Position numbers and translations under genes: made by a program | In this document: positions 6,937 through 15,900 of the stretch, piece by piece | How the letters are laid out: the number at the start of each line of letters is the position of its first letter | How positions within the stretch are numbered: position 1 is the stretch's first letter | NCBI GenBank assembly: GCA_036653215.1 | Contig: JAVVUK010000016.1 | Location: 1-23,122 of the forward strand | Source of the DNA: JADFUS01 sp036653215 | GTDB taxonomy: Bacteria > Bacteroidota > Bacteroidia > Bacteroidales > Rikenellaceae | Length of the DNA stretch: 23,122 nt | Direction: 5' to 3' | The notes under the pieces: model-generated | Told to the model about the DNA's origin: nothing | The model's database searches: none | What the model saw: the letters and a program-made list of their open reading frames with translations, nothing else

Positions 6937-9813
6937 ATGAAGATAAATCTAAAGCTATTAGTGCTATCATTATTCCTGATGTTTGGAATGCTTAGATGTA
7001 GCACTGACGATATTACAGAAGTTGGTAATAAAAATGATATACTTGGTGGAATATCATTAAACACTGAAAATATTGACATCTTTATAAAAGAGAGTGACGT
7101 TGTTTCTCCTTTTACTATCAAAGCTAAAAAGGCATTTGATAAAGATGTTGCTATTAAACTTTCAGTAGATGTTTCCGGAGCCTCTCTTCCGGTTAGTAAA
7201 ATCGTGATCCCTGCTGGCAAAACAGAAGTCACAGGAGAAATCAAATTTAATAAAGATATGTTTGATGGTTCTACAAAGAGCCTTATCTCTGTCGTCTTGT
7301 CTGCCGAGAGTGACGATGTGTCTTTAACCAACGTGAAGATAGTTTATGATGTCCGTAGATACATCTATGGAGCTCCTGAGGTTAGCTTATTACTCGACTC
7401 TTCACAAGTGGAGGTTTGGAGTGCCGATGTCCCTGTGAAGGTTATCATTAAGAGCGATGCCCCATTTACTGAAGATGTTACATTTGCTGTTTCTTCTGAT
7501 GGAGGCAAAGAAAATGTAGATTATACACTCACAAATAAAAGTATAACAATAAGAAAAGGAGAGAGGGAAGGTTTCACAACCTTGACTCTTCTAAGATCCT
7601 CTTTTGTAGGTTCCAATACAGATAGACCAGGCGATAAAGCTATGGATATAGGGGTCAAAATAAAAACTGATGCCAAAATAAATATAATAAAATCAACGGC
7701 TATCATTAACGCTATTGGTGGTTTCTTTGTTAAGACATATTGTTTCCCATATATGGTGTCTATTGCTTCCCATTATATGCACACTTTCACCATAGGAAAT
7801 TATACTCTTGATCCTCCTCATTTGGCTTCAGAGTTACATTATTATGAAGATTTGCGTAATAGTAACGAAAAGAAAATAGGTAAGATAGAGGTGCCTACTG
7901 GGGTGTCGCCACTTACTTTTGTTACAGAAAGTAAGCCTGGTTATGGCTCTGCAAGTAATCTCGCTGTTGCTTGGATTGACTGGAATGCCGATGGAGACTT
8001 TTCCGATGACGGAGAATTTGTAGCCAAGATCCCTTATGTGGCAAAAATAGAAAGTAATGGTGCTAAATACTCGGTTGATGTTAATACGCCATCATTCGTA
8101 AAACCTGGTTTCTCAACAACTATGCGTATCGGGGTTATAGATACAGAGGGTGACAAGATGACAAGGTCTGGCGGTTGCGGTGGCGCAAGTCAAGGTGATA
8201 TTGTGGATGTGCGTATATATATTGTCAAGGGTGTCGATGTCATTCCATTTACTGGAAGTTTGTCAAATGAGACAATATCTGTTACGGGAGCTGATGTATC
8301 AAGAACAATTGTCGTTACTTTCCCTTCTGAGGTTGAGGATGACACAGAGGTCAGCATCTCCGTCACAGGTGGAAATTCTACACATTATAAGTTAAGTTCA
8401 AATAAGATTATTGTCCCACGAGGTTCAAAAACAGGTTCTGCAACTATAACCTTTAAAAAAGAGTTTTTCCAAGTAGCTCTTCAAAATGAGGATTTTAATA
8501 TAGAGCTAAAACCTTTAAATCCATATCTATATAAGGCAGGTTCTGGAACAAAAGCTAAGTTTAATGTCTCTGGTGTGGGTACTAAGCCAACAGCTTTCAT
8601 AGATGTTACATCAACAGATGTAACTGTGGCGGAGAATACCGATAAAATCATCCCATTAAAGATTACCCTTTCTGAGCCTGATAATACTAAAGACGTAAAT
8701 GTGGCAATTAATGCAGGTGTCGGATTTGAAGATATGGTATTGTTAAGTGCTAAGAGCGTTACCATACCTAAAGGACAAACATCTGTTAGCTTATCTGCAA
8801 CCTTTAAATCGAGCTACTTCCCATTTAAAGGCGACGTGAAGAAAGTCCCAATAACAATAACATCTTCAAATGTTATTATAGATTCTAAAAAAGGAACTCT
8901 TATTTTTAGTGTTCAAGGGAGTGCCATAAAACCAGCACTTGTTGCTATAAATACTGGAGCATCATATACAACCGATGTCACAGGTGGCGACTTTACTGTA
9001 AGTTCACCTTTTTGGACAAATGGAAAGATAATGCAAGATGTTCAAGTAGTCATTTCTTTTGCTGGTGAAAATGCAGCTAAAGCTAAATTTGAAGATGGTA
9101 CAACCTCTAAAATATTGACATTTGTGGCCGATGGAGATAATTCGGTTACAGAATACTTCACGTTTATAGTCAAACAATCAGCTTTCGTGAGAAATCAGAA
9201 AGGGCAGACGGTAACCATGTCGGCAAAAGCTTATGGAAAGTCGAATATAGATTTTGGTGGTGGAGCGACCTCGAAAGAAATAGTTTGGGCTGTCGATTAT
9301 CGTGAGGCTGGAACATATTGTCCTATTCAAGGAAGTGGAGATGATGAGTTTTATATCTCTTCTATAAGATCTGGAGGTAAAACTATAAACGGTGGGTATA
9401 CAGATGTATATACAGACTTAAGTTCTCAAATTTTTGATATGAGCGGAAGTGTGTTTGAGATGGATATAACAGTACATAAAGACTCTTCTGTGCCAAACGG
9501 AACATACGAATTAGCTGTGTTTATAGATGCTACTGGAGACCTTGCTTTCACAGACTATTGGAGTGAATTTATGCAACTTCAGAAAGATGATGGTTCTGGA
9601 AGTGCTACTAATAGAACGGCAATACTTATGGATAGAGATACTAAGACGTTTAAGTATAAGGGACAGTATGATCTATCTAAAATTAAAAGTAGAGTTCGTA
9701 TCGCTCTTACAAGAGATGCTAATTCTCGGTTAGGTACAAGTCCTGTATCGGGATGTATGGTTGGAGAAGAGTTCAACGGCACTGTAGTTGATGTTTCTTG
9801 GCGTAAAAACTAA
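6937..9813 (+). CDS. Large Calx-beta-like/GEVED-like surface protein, probable lipoprotein
   Basis: I start at the ATG 6937 (958 residues) rather than GTG 6868: it begins a basic-hydrophobic signal sequence (MKINLKLLVLSLFLM) and the likely promoter lies between the two. The signal ends in MLRC with the cysteine at 21. Arginine at -1 is unusual for a lipobox, so lipidation is likely but not certain. STDD follows, resembling Bacteroidota surface-export signals. The mature part has about five Calx-beta-like immunoglobulin-type modules of about 100 residues, each with a P(A/R/K)G turn then a strand and an aromatic residue (about 25-130, 140-260, 430-545, 550-660, 665-785). Two GEVED-like domains are set among them. 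The first (about 262-430) has WIDWNADGDF and ends in SQGDIVDVRIYIV; the second (about 788-958) starts TYCP and ends GEEFNGTVVDVSW. The usual GEVEDY ending is degenerate in both. Function unknown; adhesion or glycan binding at the cell surface is plausible. Confidence 0.85.
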   Translation: MKINLKLLVLSLFLMFGMLRCSTDDITEVGNKNDILGGISLNTENIDIFIKESDVVSPFTIKAKKAFDKDVAIKLSVDVSGASLPVSKIVIPAGKTEVTGEIKFNKDMFDGSTKSLISVVLSAESDDVSLTNVKIVYDVRRYIYGAPEVSLLLDSSQVEVWSADVPVKVIIKSDAPFTEDVTFAVSSDGGKENVDYTLTNKSITIRKGEREGFTTLTLLRSSFVGSNTDRPGDKAMDIGVKIKTDAKINIIKSTAIINAIGGFFVKTYCFPYMVSIASHYMHTFTIGNYTLDPPHLASELHYYEDLRNSNEKKIGKIEVPTGVSPLTFVTESKPGYGSASNLAVAWIDWNADGDFSDDGEFVAKIPYVAKIESNGAKYSVDVNTPSFVKPGFSTTMRIGVIDTEGDKMTRSGGCGGASQGDIVDVRIYIVKGVDVIPFTGSLSNETISVTGADVSRTIVVTFPSEVEDDTEVSISVTGGNSTHYKLSSNKIIVPRGSKTGSATITFKKEFFQVALQNEDFNIELKPLNPYLYKAGSGTKAKFNVSGVGTKPTAFIDVTSTDVTVAENTDKIIPLKITLSEPDNTKDVNVAINAGVGFEDMVLLSAKSVTIPKGQTSVSLSATFKSSYFPFKGDVKKVPITITSSNVIIDSKKGTLIFSVQGSAIKPALVAINTGASYTTDVTGGDFTVSSPFWTNGKIMQDVQVVISFAGENAAKAKFEDGTTSKILTFVADGDNSVTEYFTFIVKQSAFVRNQKGQTVTMSAKAYGKSNIDFGGGATSKEIVWAVDYREAGTYCPIQGSGDDEFYISSIRSGGKTINGGYTDVYTDLSSQIFDMSGSVFEMDITVHKDSSVPNGTYELAVFIDATGDLAFTDYWSEFMQLQKDDGSGSATNRTAILMDRDTKTFKYKGQYDLSKIKSRVRIALTRDANSRLGTSPVSGCMVGEEFNGTVVDVSWRKN

Positions 9814-9820
9814 TATATTA

Positions 9821-9857
9821 AAATGTTGTGGGGGCTTTTGTTTCTCACAACATTTTT
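9821..9857 (+). terminator. Terminator after the Calx-beta/GEVED gene
   Basis: A 10-bp perfect stem (9821-9830 with 9846-9855) with a 15-base loop ends in a five-T run, 8 bases after the stop codon. Confidence 0.65.
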
Positions 9858-9917
9858 GATTTTTAGGTGTCTAAATAAAAAAAACGTTAAAAAATGTTAG
9901 GTTACAAATAAAATTAC

Positions 9918-9925
9918 TATTTTTG
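9918..9925 (+). promoter_or_regulatory. -7 promoter element for the OmpA-like/TPR lipoprotein
   Basis: TATTTTTG matches TAnnTTTG, about 78 bases before the ATG at 10004, giving a leader of about 70 bases. It lies in A/T-rich DNA between a terminator and the gene. Confidence 0.5.
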
Positions 9926-10003
9926 TGTCGTATATCTCTAATTGTGGAGATGCGTTTATAGAAAACAAGATAATATTAATAACAATAGTTTAAATCAAAA
10001 TTT

Positions 10004-11677
10004 ATGAAAAGAATTTTAAGTCTTTCGGTAGCAGTAGTATCAGTTGCTATGCTATTGACAAGTTGTAACTGTCTTAAAAATGCTCAAAAGAGATCGGGCG
10101 ATTTGAAGGCTAGTGCAACTCCAGAGGTGCTTGCTCTTAAAGGATCGAAAGTTCCCGTAGAGTACCAAATAACTATCCCTGCAAAATTTGTTGCAAAAAA
10201 AGCAATTGCGAAAGTTACTCCTGTCCTTATCACTGGTGATAAAGAACAAGTCGGTGTAACACAATTTGTGCAAGGCCCAAAAGTAAAAAACAACTACCGT
10301 GTAATCCCTGCAATTGGTGATGTAGTTAAATATTCAGACTCTTTCGACTTTGTTAATAGCGATTCTATCTCTAAACTTGAGCTTCGTGCTTCTGTTATGT
10401 GTAAAGAGGGTGGCGAATATAGTGAAGTTTACAAAGAAGTTGTCGCTCTTGGTATTAGCCAAGTTCAAAACTTACTTGCTGTTGCAACAGAGCAAAACCT
10501 TAAAACATCTGCTGACAACTTCAAACGTGTAAGTGTAGAGAGCAAAGAAGCTAACATCATGTTCGAAATAAACAAAGCAGACGTACGTCCTTCACAACTT
10601 AAAAGTTCTGAGATCGCTGCTTTAGAGAAATTTATTGCTGACAACAAAGGTGCTGATCGTCGTACTCTTGGTACTCTTTACTCTAAATCATATGCTTCAC
10701 CAGACGGTGCTCTTGATTTCAACAATAAACTTGCTGACAATCGTAGTAAGACAACCAAGAAAGCTATGGATAAAACAATAGGTGCAAACAAACATCTTGA
10801 AGGTGTTACTTTAGATGTTGATGCTCTTGGCGAAGACTGGGACGGTTTCAAAACTCTTGTAGAAGCTTCTAATATCCCTGATAAAGATCTTGTCCTTCAA
10901 GTTTTAAGTATGTACTCTGACCCAGAACAAAGAGACAAAGAGATTGCTAACATGACTTCTGTATTCGAAATTCTTAAAGAAAAGATCCTTCCAGAATTAC
11001 GTCGTTCTAAACTTGCTGTTGACGTGGAAATTCAAGGTCTTACAGATGACGAACTTAAAGCAACTGTAAATGCTGACGTTAAGAAACTTAATCTTGAAGA
11101 GATGCTTTATGCAGCTACTTTATTCCAAGATCCAAGTACAAAAGTGAAAGTATATAGTGCTGTCACAGAAAAATATCCTAACGACTTCCGTGGTTGGAAC
11201 AACCTTGGTAAATATTATGCAATACAATGCAATATGAAAGACGCTTCTTCATGTATCAAAAAAGCAGCTTCTTTAAACGGTAACTCTTCTGATGTTGTTA
11301 ACAACTTAGGTGTTGTCGCTATGATGGATGGTAATATGGCAGATGCTAAGAAATACTTCGAGTCTATAAACACTCCAGAATCTAAGGTTAATATGTCTAT
11401 CATCTCTGTCCTTGAAGGCAACTATGATAAAGCTACTGGTCTTGAAGGTTACAATAAAGCTGTCGTTGCTACTCTTCGTGGTAACTTAACAGAAGCACAA
11501 TCTATCCTTAAAGATATTGATTGCCCACAAGCAGCTCCTCTAAAAGCAGTTGTTGCAGCTAAAAAAGGTAACAAGGCTGAAGCAATGGAGATCTTAGCTA
11601 AAGCTAAAGAAACTCCATGTTCTACTACTTGTCCAAACATAGCTATTGCTGAAAAAGAAATTGCTCTAATAAAATAA
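10004..11677 (+). CDS. Lipoprotein with OmpA-like domain and C-terminal TPRs
   Basis: The 557-residue protein has a clear lipoprotein signal (lipobox LTSC, Cys21). After the cysteine comes NCLKNAQK without acidic residues, so I expect it to face the periplasm. Residues about 30-165 form a beta-rich region. About 181-260 is an OmpA-like domain: a strand with IMFEINKADV, then SYASPDGALDFNNKLADNRS, which matches the SPeG...N..LS..R pattern. It is followed by LGEDWDGFKTLVEAS, a segment I associate with Bacteroidales OmpA-family envelope proteins. About 390-550 is tetratricopeptide-like helical hairpins (GWNNLGKYY, NNLGVVAMMDGNMADAKKYF). Codon use is strongly biased (CTT for Leu, TTC, AAC, GGT), as in the gapA gene next door, suggesting high expression. 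A role as a peptidoglycan-linked envelope scaffold is inference. Confidence 0.85.
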   Translation: MKRILSLSVAVVSVAMLLTSCNCLKNAQKRSGDLKASATPEVLALKGSKVPVEYQITIPAKFVAKKAIAKVTPVLITGDKEQVGVTQFVQGPKVKNNYRVIPAIGDVVKYSDSFDFVNSDSISKLELRASVMCKEGGEYSEVYKEVVALGISQVQNLLAVATEQNLKTSADNFKRVSVESKEANIMFEINKADVRPSQLKSSEIAALEKFIADNKGADRRTLGTLYSKSYASPDGALDFNNKLADNRSKTTKKAMDKTIGANKHLEGVTLDVDALGEDWDGFKTLVEASNIPDKDLVLQVLSMYSDPEQRDKEIANMTSVFEILKEKILPELRRSKLAVDVEIQGLTDDELKATVNADVKKLNLEEMLYAATLFQDPSTKVKVYSAVTEKYPNDFRGWNNLGKYYAIQCNMKDASSCIKKAASLNGNSSDVVNNLGVVAMMDGNMADAKKYFESINTPESKVNMSIISVLEGNYDKATGLEGYNKAVVATLRGNLTEAQSILKDIDCPQAAPLKAVVAAKKGNKAEAMEILAKAKETPCSTTCPNIAIAEKEIALIK

Positions 11678-11695
11678 GGCATAAATAATGTTAAG

Positions 11696-11730
11696 AAAAG
11701 GGTTGCGATTTTTCGTAACCCTTTTTATTT
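11696..11730 (+). terminator. Terminator after the OmpA-like/TPR lipoprotein
   Basis: A 13-bp stem (11696-11708 with 11713-11725, one G-T pair) with a TTTT loop ends in a T-run. It separates this gene from gapA and lies inside the spurious upstream extension of the gapA reading frame. Confidence 0.85.
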
Positions 11731-11763
11731 TGTACTATTCTTTAAAAATCCAAAAAAAAGTAT

Positions 11764-11771
11764 TATTTTTG
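11764..11771 (+). promoter_or_regulatory. -7 promoter element for gapA
   Basis: TATTTTTG matches TAnnTTTG, 39 bases before the gapA ATG and downstream of the preceding terminator. Confidence 0.55.
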
Positions 11772-11810
11772 CAGGTGATAAAAGAAGATAAACTAAATAA
11801 ATTTATAGCT

Positions 11811-12818
11811 ATGTCAAAAATTAAAATTGGTATTAACGGATTTGGACGTATAGGTCGTCTTGTATTCCGTGTTGCAGTTAAAAGGAACGATATTGAAGTC
11901 GTAGGTATCAATGACCTTATTAGTGTTGATTATATGGCCTATATGCTTAAATACGATTCTGTTCACGGTAAGTTTGATGGAACTATTGAGGTTAAAGATG
12001 GCAATCTTATTGTTGACGGACATAAGATCCGTGTTACAGCTGAAAAAGATCCAGCTAACCTTAAATGGAATGAGGTAGGTGCTGAATATGTTGTCGAATC
12101 AACAGGTTTATTTCTTACTAAAGAAGCTGCACACAAACATATCGAAGCTGGAGCTAAGAGAGTTGTTATGTCTGCTCCATCAAAGGACGACACACCGATG
12201 TTTGTTATGGGTGTTAATAACCATAAATACACAGCAGATATGTCAATTGTATCTAATGCTTCTTGTACAACAAACTGTCTTGCTCCTATCGCCAAAGTCA
12301 TCAACGACAATTTCGGTATCGTAGAAGGTCTTATGACAACAGTTCACGCTTCAACAGCAACACAAAAAACAGTTGACGGTCCTTCTATGAAAGATTGGAG
12401 AGGTGGTCGTGCAGCAATAGGTAACATCATCCCTTCTTCTACTGGTGCAGCAAAAGCTGTTGGTGTTGTTATCCCTGAGCTTAAAGGCAAACTTACAGGT
12501 ATGTCTTTCCGTGTTCCTACTGTCGATGTCTCTGTTGTTGACCTTACAGTCGTTCTTGCAAAAGCTGCAACATACGATGAGATCAAAAATGCTATTAAAA
12601 AAGCATCTGAAAACGAACTTAAAGGCATACTTGGTTACACAGAAGATTCTGTCGTTTCAACAGACTTTACACACGATTCTCGCACATCTATTTTTGATGC
12701 AAGTGCAGGTATTGCGTTAAATGACAAATTTGTGAAACTTGTTTCATGGTATGACAACGAGTGGGGCTATTCAAATAAAGTTGTTGAGCTTATAGCTTAC
12801 ATCAACACTGTAAAATAG
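11811..12818 (+). CDS. gapA: Glyceraldehyde-3-phosphate dehydrogenase, type I
   Basis: This enzyme interconverts glyceraldehyde-3-phosphate and 1,3-bisphosphoglycerate in glycolysis and gluconeogenesis. From the ATG at 11811 it is 335 residues, the normal length. The frame stays open upstream to 11688, but that stretch contains a terminator and the promoter, so the longer start is rejected. The NAD-binding motif INGFGRIGR is at about 8-16. D35 in GINDL favours NAD over NADP. The catalytic cysteine is C152 in SNASCTTNCLAP, and the C-terminal WYDNEWGYSNK signature is complete. Codon use is strongly biased, as expected for an abundant enzyme. It is flanked by terminators on both sides, so it is monocistronic. 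Confidence 0.98.
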   Translation: MSKIKIGINGFGRIGRLVFRVAVKRNDIEVVGINDLISVDYMAYMLKYDSVHGKFDGTIEVKDGNLIVDGHKIRVTAEKDPANLKWNEVGAEYVVESTGLFLTKEAAHKHIEAGAKRVVMSAPSKDDTPMFVMGVNNHKYTADMSIVSNASCTTNCLAPIAKVINDNFGIVEGLMTTVHASTATQKTVDGPSMKDWRGGRAAIGNIIPSSTGAAKAVGVVIPELKGKLTGMSFRVPTVDVSVVDLTVVLAKAATYDEIKNAIKKASENELKGILGYTEDSVVSTDFTHDSRTSIFDASAGIALNDKFVKLVSWYDNEWGYSNKVVELIAYINTVK

Positions 12819-12837
12819 TCTTTTTTTTCAATATTGG

Positions 12838-12870
12838 AAAGTGCTACTTAAATTAGGTGGCACTTTTTTT
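12838..12870 (+). terminator. Terminator after gapA
   Basis: A 12-bp stem with two G-T pairs (12838-12849 with 12855-12866) and a 5-base loop runs into a long T-tract, 20 bases past the gapA stop. Confidence 0.8.
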
Positions 12871-12912
12871 TATGTTTTATGCCGTTATTAAACCAAATGA
12901 ATAATTTTTTAA

Positions 12913-12920
12913 TATCTTTG
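12913..12920 (+). promoter_or_regulatory. -7 promoter element for the hybrid histidine kinase
   Basis: TATCTTTG matches TAnnTTTG. It leaves too little room for a TTG start at 12933 but gives a leader of about 40 bases to the ATG at 12966. Confidence 0.5.
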
Positions 12921-12965
12921 TAACAATCTGGGTTGCGTAATGTTGCAACTGTAAATTTATATCAT

Positions 12966-15900
12966 ATGATAGTGTTTATCTTAACAGCCCTATCCGTATT
13001 ACTCTTTCTGGTATGTTTATATTTCGCATATAACCTATATTATGGAAAGACGTGTGCGATGCAAGAACATGGTTATTGCAGGGGATCATTCATGACAATA
13101 GTCTATAATAAAGATCTTTATATAAAGAAAATTGTAAATCCACAATCTGAAATTCTTTTATCATACAACACGACTTCTCTTATAGGTCTTAATGTTAGGG
13201 ACTTAGTAGGTAAGGCTTCAAGTGATGATTTAGAATCGGCAATAGCTATTACAAGCCATGTCATTGAAGCGTCAGAGACAAAAGAAAATGTGTTTTTCGA
13301 ATACGCAGACACAGATATTAAAGGTATGTCCATACGTGTGTTGTGTTATGTGGAGTATCAAGCAGATGGGTCTTTATTTAGTCATGCTGTGAGGGTCGAT
13401 ACTGAAAAACGTATCAAGGGGTGTGGCAGGTGTCCGGACTATCCTTTGGCTATTGGAATGAATAACGTAACAGTAGGGGTATACGTAAGGCATCTTGGCT
13501 TAGATGATCATATAGTATTCTTTAATGATTGTGCCAAAAAATATTGTGGGTGTGACGATTTGACCTATTCAAAATGTTGGGATCAAGAGGCCGAAGATCT
13601 ATATGATCAGAGGGTGCTAAATGGAGAAAGCCCGGTGTCGTATGAAAAGATATTGTATTCTGAAGAAGGCGAGCCTATAAAATGGTTTAACGTATCAAAG
13701 GTAAAACAAGACTTAGAGCAAAAAGGTCTTTATATAATCACAACTATTGTTGAGACGACAGAGGTTAAAAAGAAAGAAAAAGAGTTAGAGGATATCAAGA
13801 TAAATCTCGGACTTGCTATTTCTGCCGGAGATGTGTCTGTGTGGCGTTATTCCGTCAAGGAAGGACGATTTTTTGCTGTTTATGGAGAGGTCTATGCTCC
13901 TAATACCGATTTTGATACTTGCGCACAATCTATGTTACCTGAAAGCAGGGAGCTTTTATACAAGACCTTTGACAAACTACTAACGCAAAAGAGTACGTTG
14001 GAAAAAGGGATCTTCAATATTCTAAATCCTGCTACCGGTAGATACCACTTTATACAATCAGAGATGATGCCTGTTTTGTCGGCTCATGGGGAGGTTGAAT
14101 ATATTATCGGTACGCATAAAGATGTGACTCAAGACCATCTCAGAGAGTTAGAACTTAAGGATATGCGTAAAAATCTTGACTTGGCGATAGAGGCGAGTGG
14201 TATTTTGGCATGGGAGTTTGATGCTAAAACAGAGAAGATAAAAATCCTTTATGGAAGTAACATTGAGCCAGAAGTAGAACATAAAATAAATACGTTCTCA
14301 AAAGAAGAGTTGTTAAAGAATACTATTTATCAAAAAGACATAGATAGATATGCCCATTTTATAAACGATCTTAAGAAAAAAGGGGGTAGAGATACTATTA
14401 TCCTTAAGGGTGCAGCACTCAGTGTCGCAGAATGTGAATATTATGAAGTTATAGTATCGGCAATTAAAAATGAAAATGGAGAAATCGTGAAATTGTTAGG
14501 TTCACGAAGAAACATCACAAAATCGTATCGTCAGAAGATAGAACTTGAAAAGACTCAAGAATACCTGTCTCTTGCTCTTGATGCTGGAGGCGTTGCCGTT
14601 TGGATATACAACATTGAGAAAAAGATGTTCTTCACTCTTCAAGGAAATACAATCGCCGGAACAGGGTTGTCAATAGAAGATAATGCTAAAATGATGCACC
14701 CGGATGATGCCGTGGTGTGTCAAAATATTATGGAGTCAATGTCTTGTGGTGAGGTAAGTAATATAAGTGTTATATATCGATATAAAGCAGACGACGTGGA
14801 TGGTGGATACCGATATTATGAGGCTCGTAAAATAGCTGTTTATGAAGATGGAGTGTTGACATATATCACAGGTACACAGAAAGATGTGACCAAAGAACAG
14901 TTCCATCAGAAAGAACTTGAAGAGAGTAATCTAAGGACACAAAAAGCCTTGAATGAACTCCAACAAACCAGTACATACAACCAATTAATATTGGATAACA
15001 CAGACACAGGATTAGCATATGTCTCTCCCGATTTTGTTGTTCTTTGGGAAAACATATCGTTAATGGCTGGTAGTGAGAGATATAATGTGTATAAAAAAGG
15101 AGAGATCTGTTATAAAGCTATTAATCCAGATCTAAATTCTCCTTGCCCTGGATGTCCAGTTATCGAGGCTGTAAAGGCTAAACAGCGTGTTTCTAAAGAG
15201 ATAACTTTGTCACATGGAGACATTATAGATGTTACGGCAACACCTGTCTATAAAGAGTCTAAAGAGCTCGATGGAGTGGTGTTTAAGATAGAAAACGTAA
15301 CAAAAGAGAGGAGGTCGTTTAAGGAACTTCAAGAAGCAAAGGAGAAAGCCGAGCGTTCCGATAGGTTTAAAACAAACTTCCTTGCCAATATGAGCCATGA
15401 GATACGTACTCCTTTAAATGCAATTGTCGGTTTTTCCGATTTAATAGCAAATGTAGATTCTAAAGATGAGCAAAAGGAATATAGTCGAATTATATCTACA
15501 AATAACGAATTGTTGCTTAAGTTAATTAGTGATATATTAGATCTTTCGAAGATTGAAGCTGGCTTTATGGATATAAAAAATGACTATTTCGACCTTTCAG
15601 GTCTCTTTACTGAGTTATTGATGTTGTTTGAAACAAAAATGGAGTCTGATGTGAAACTCGTATATGAAAGCCAATATAAAAGTTGTATGGTATGCTTAGA
15701 TAAAAGTAGGATCACACAGATAGTTTCAAATTTTGTTACTAATGCCGCTAAATTTACAACTCACGGATATATAAAAATAGGATATGAGGTTATTGATGGA
15801 GGAGTAAGAATATATGTGTCTGACACAGGAATAGGTATAGCTAAAGAAAATATAAGTAGTGTCTTCGAGCGTTTTGAGAAGTTAAACGACTTTGCACAAG

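Noticed and set aside
11688..11810. Longer GapA with a 41-residue N-terminal extension
   Set aside because: The extension covers the preceding terminator hairpin and the -7 element, and the GAPDH family starts at MSKIKIGINGFGRIGR.
12933..12965. TTG start for the hybrid kinase
   Set aside because: It is too close to the -7 element, and the ATG at 12966 directly begins the membrane segment.
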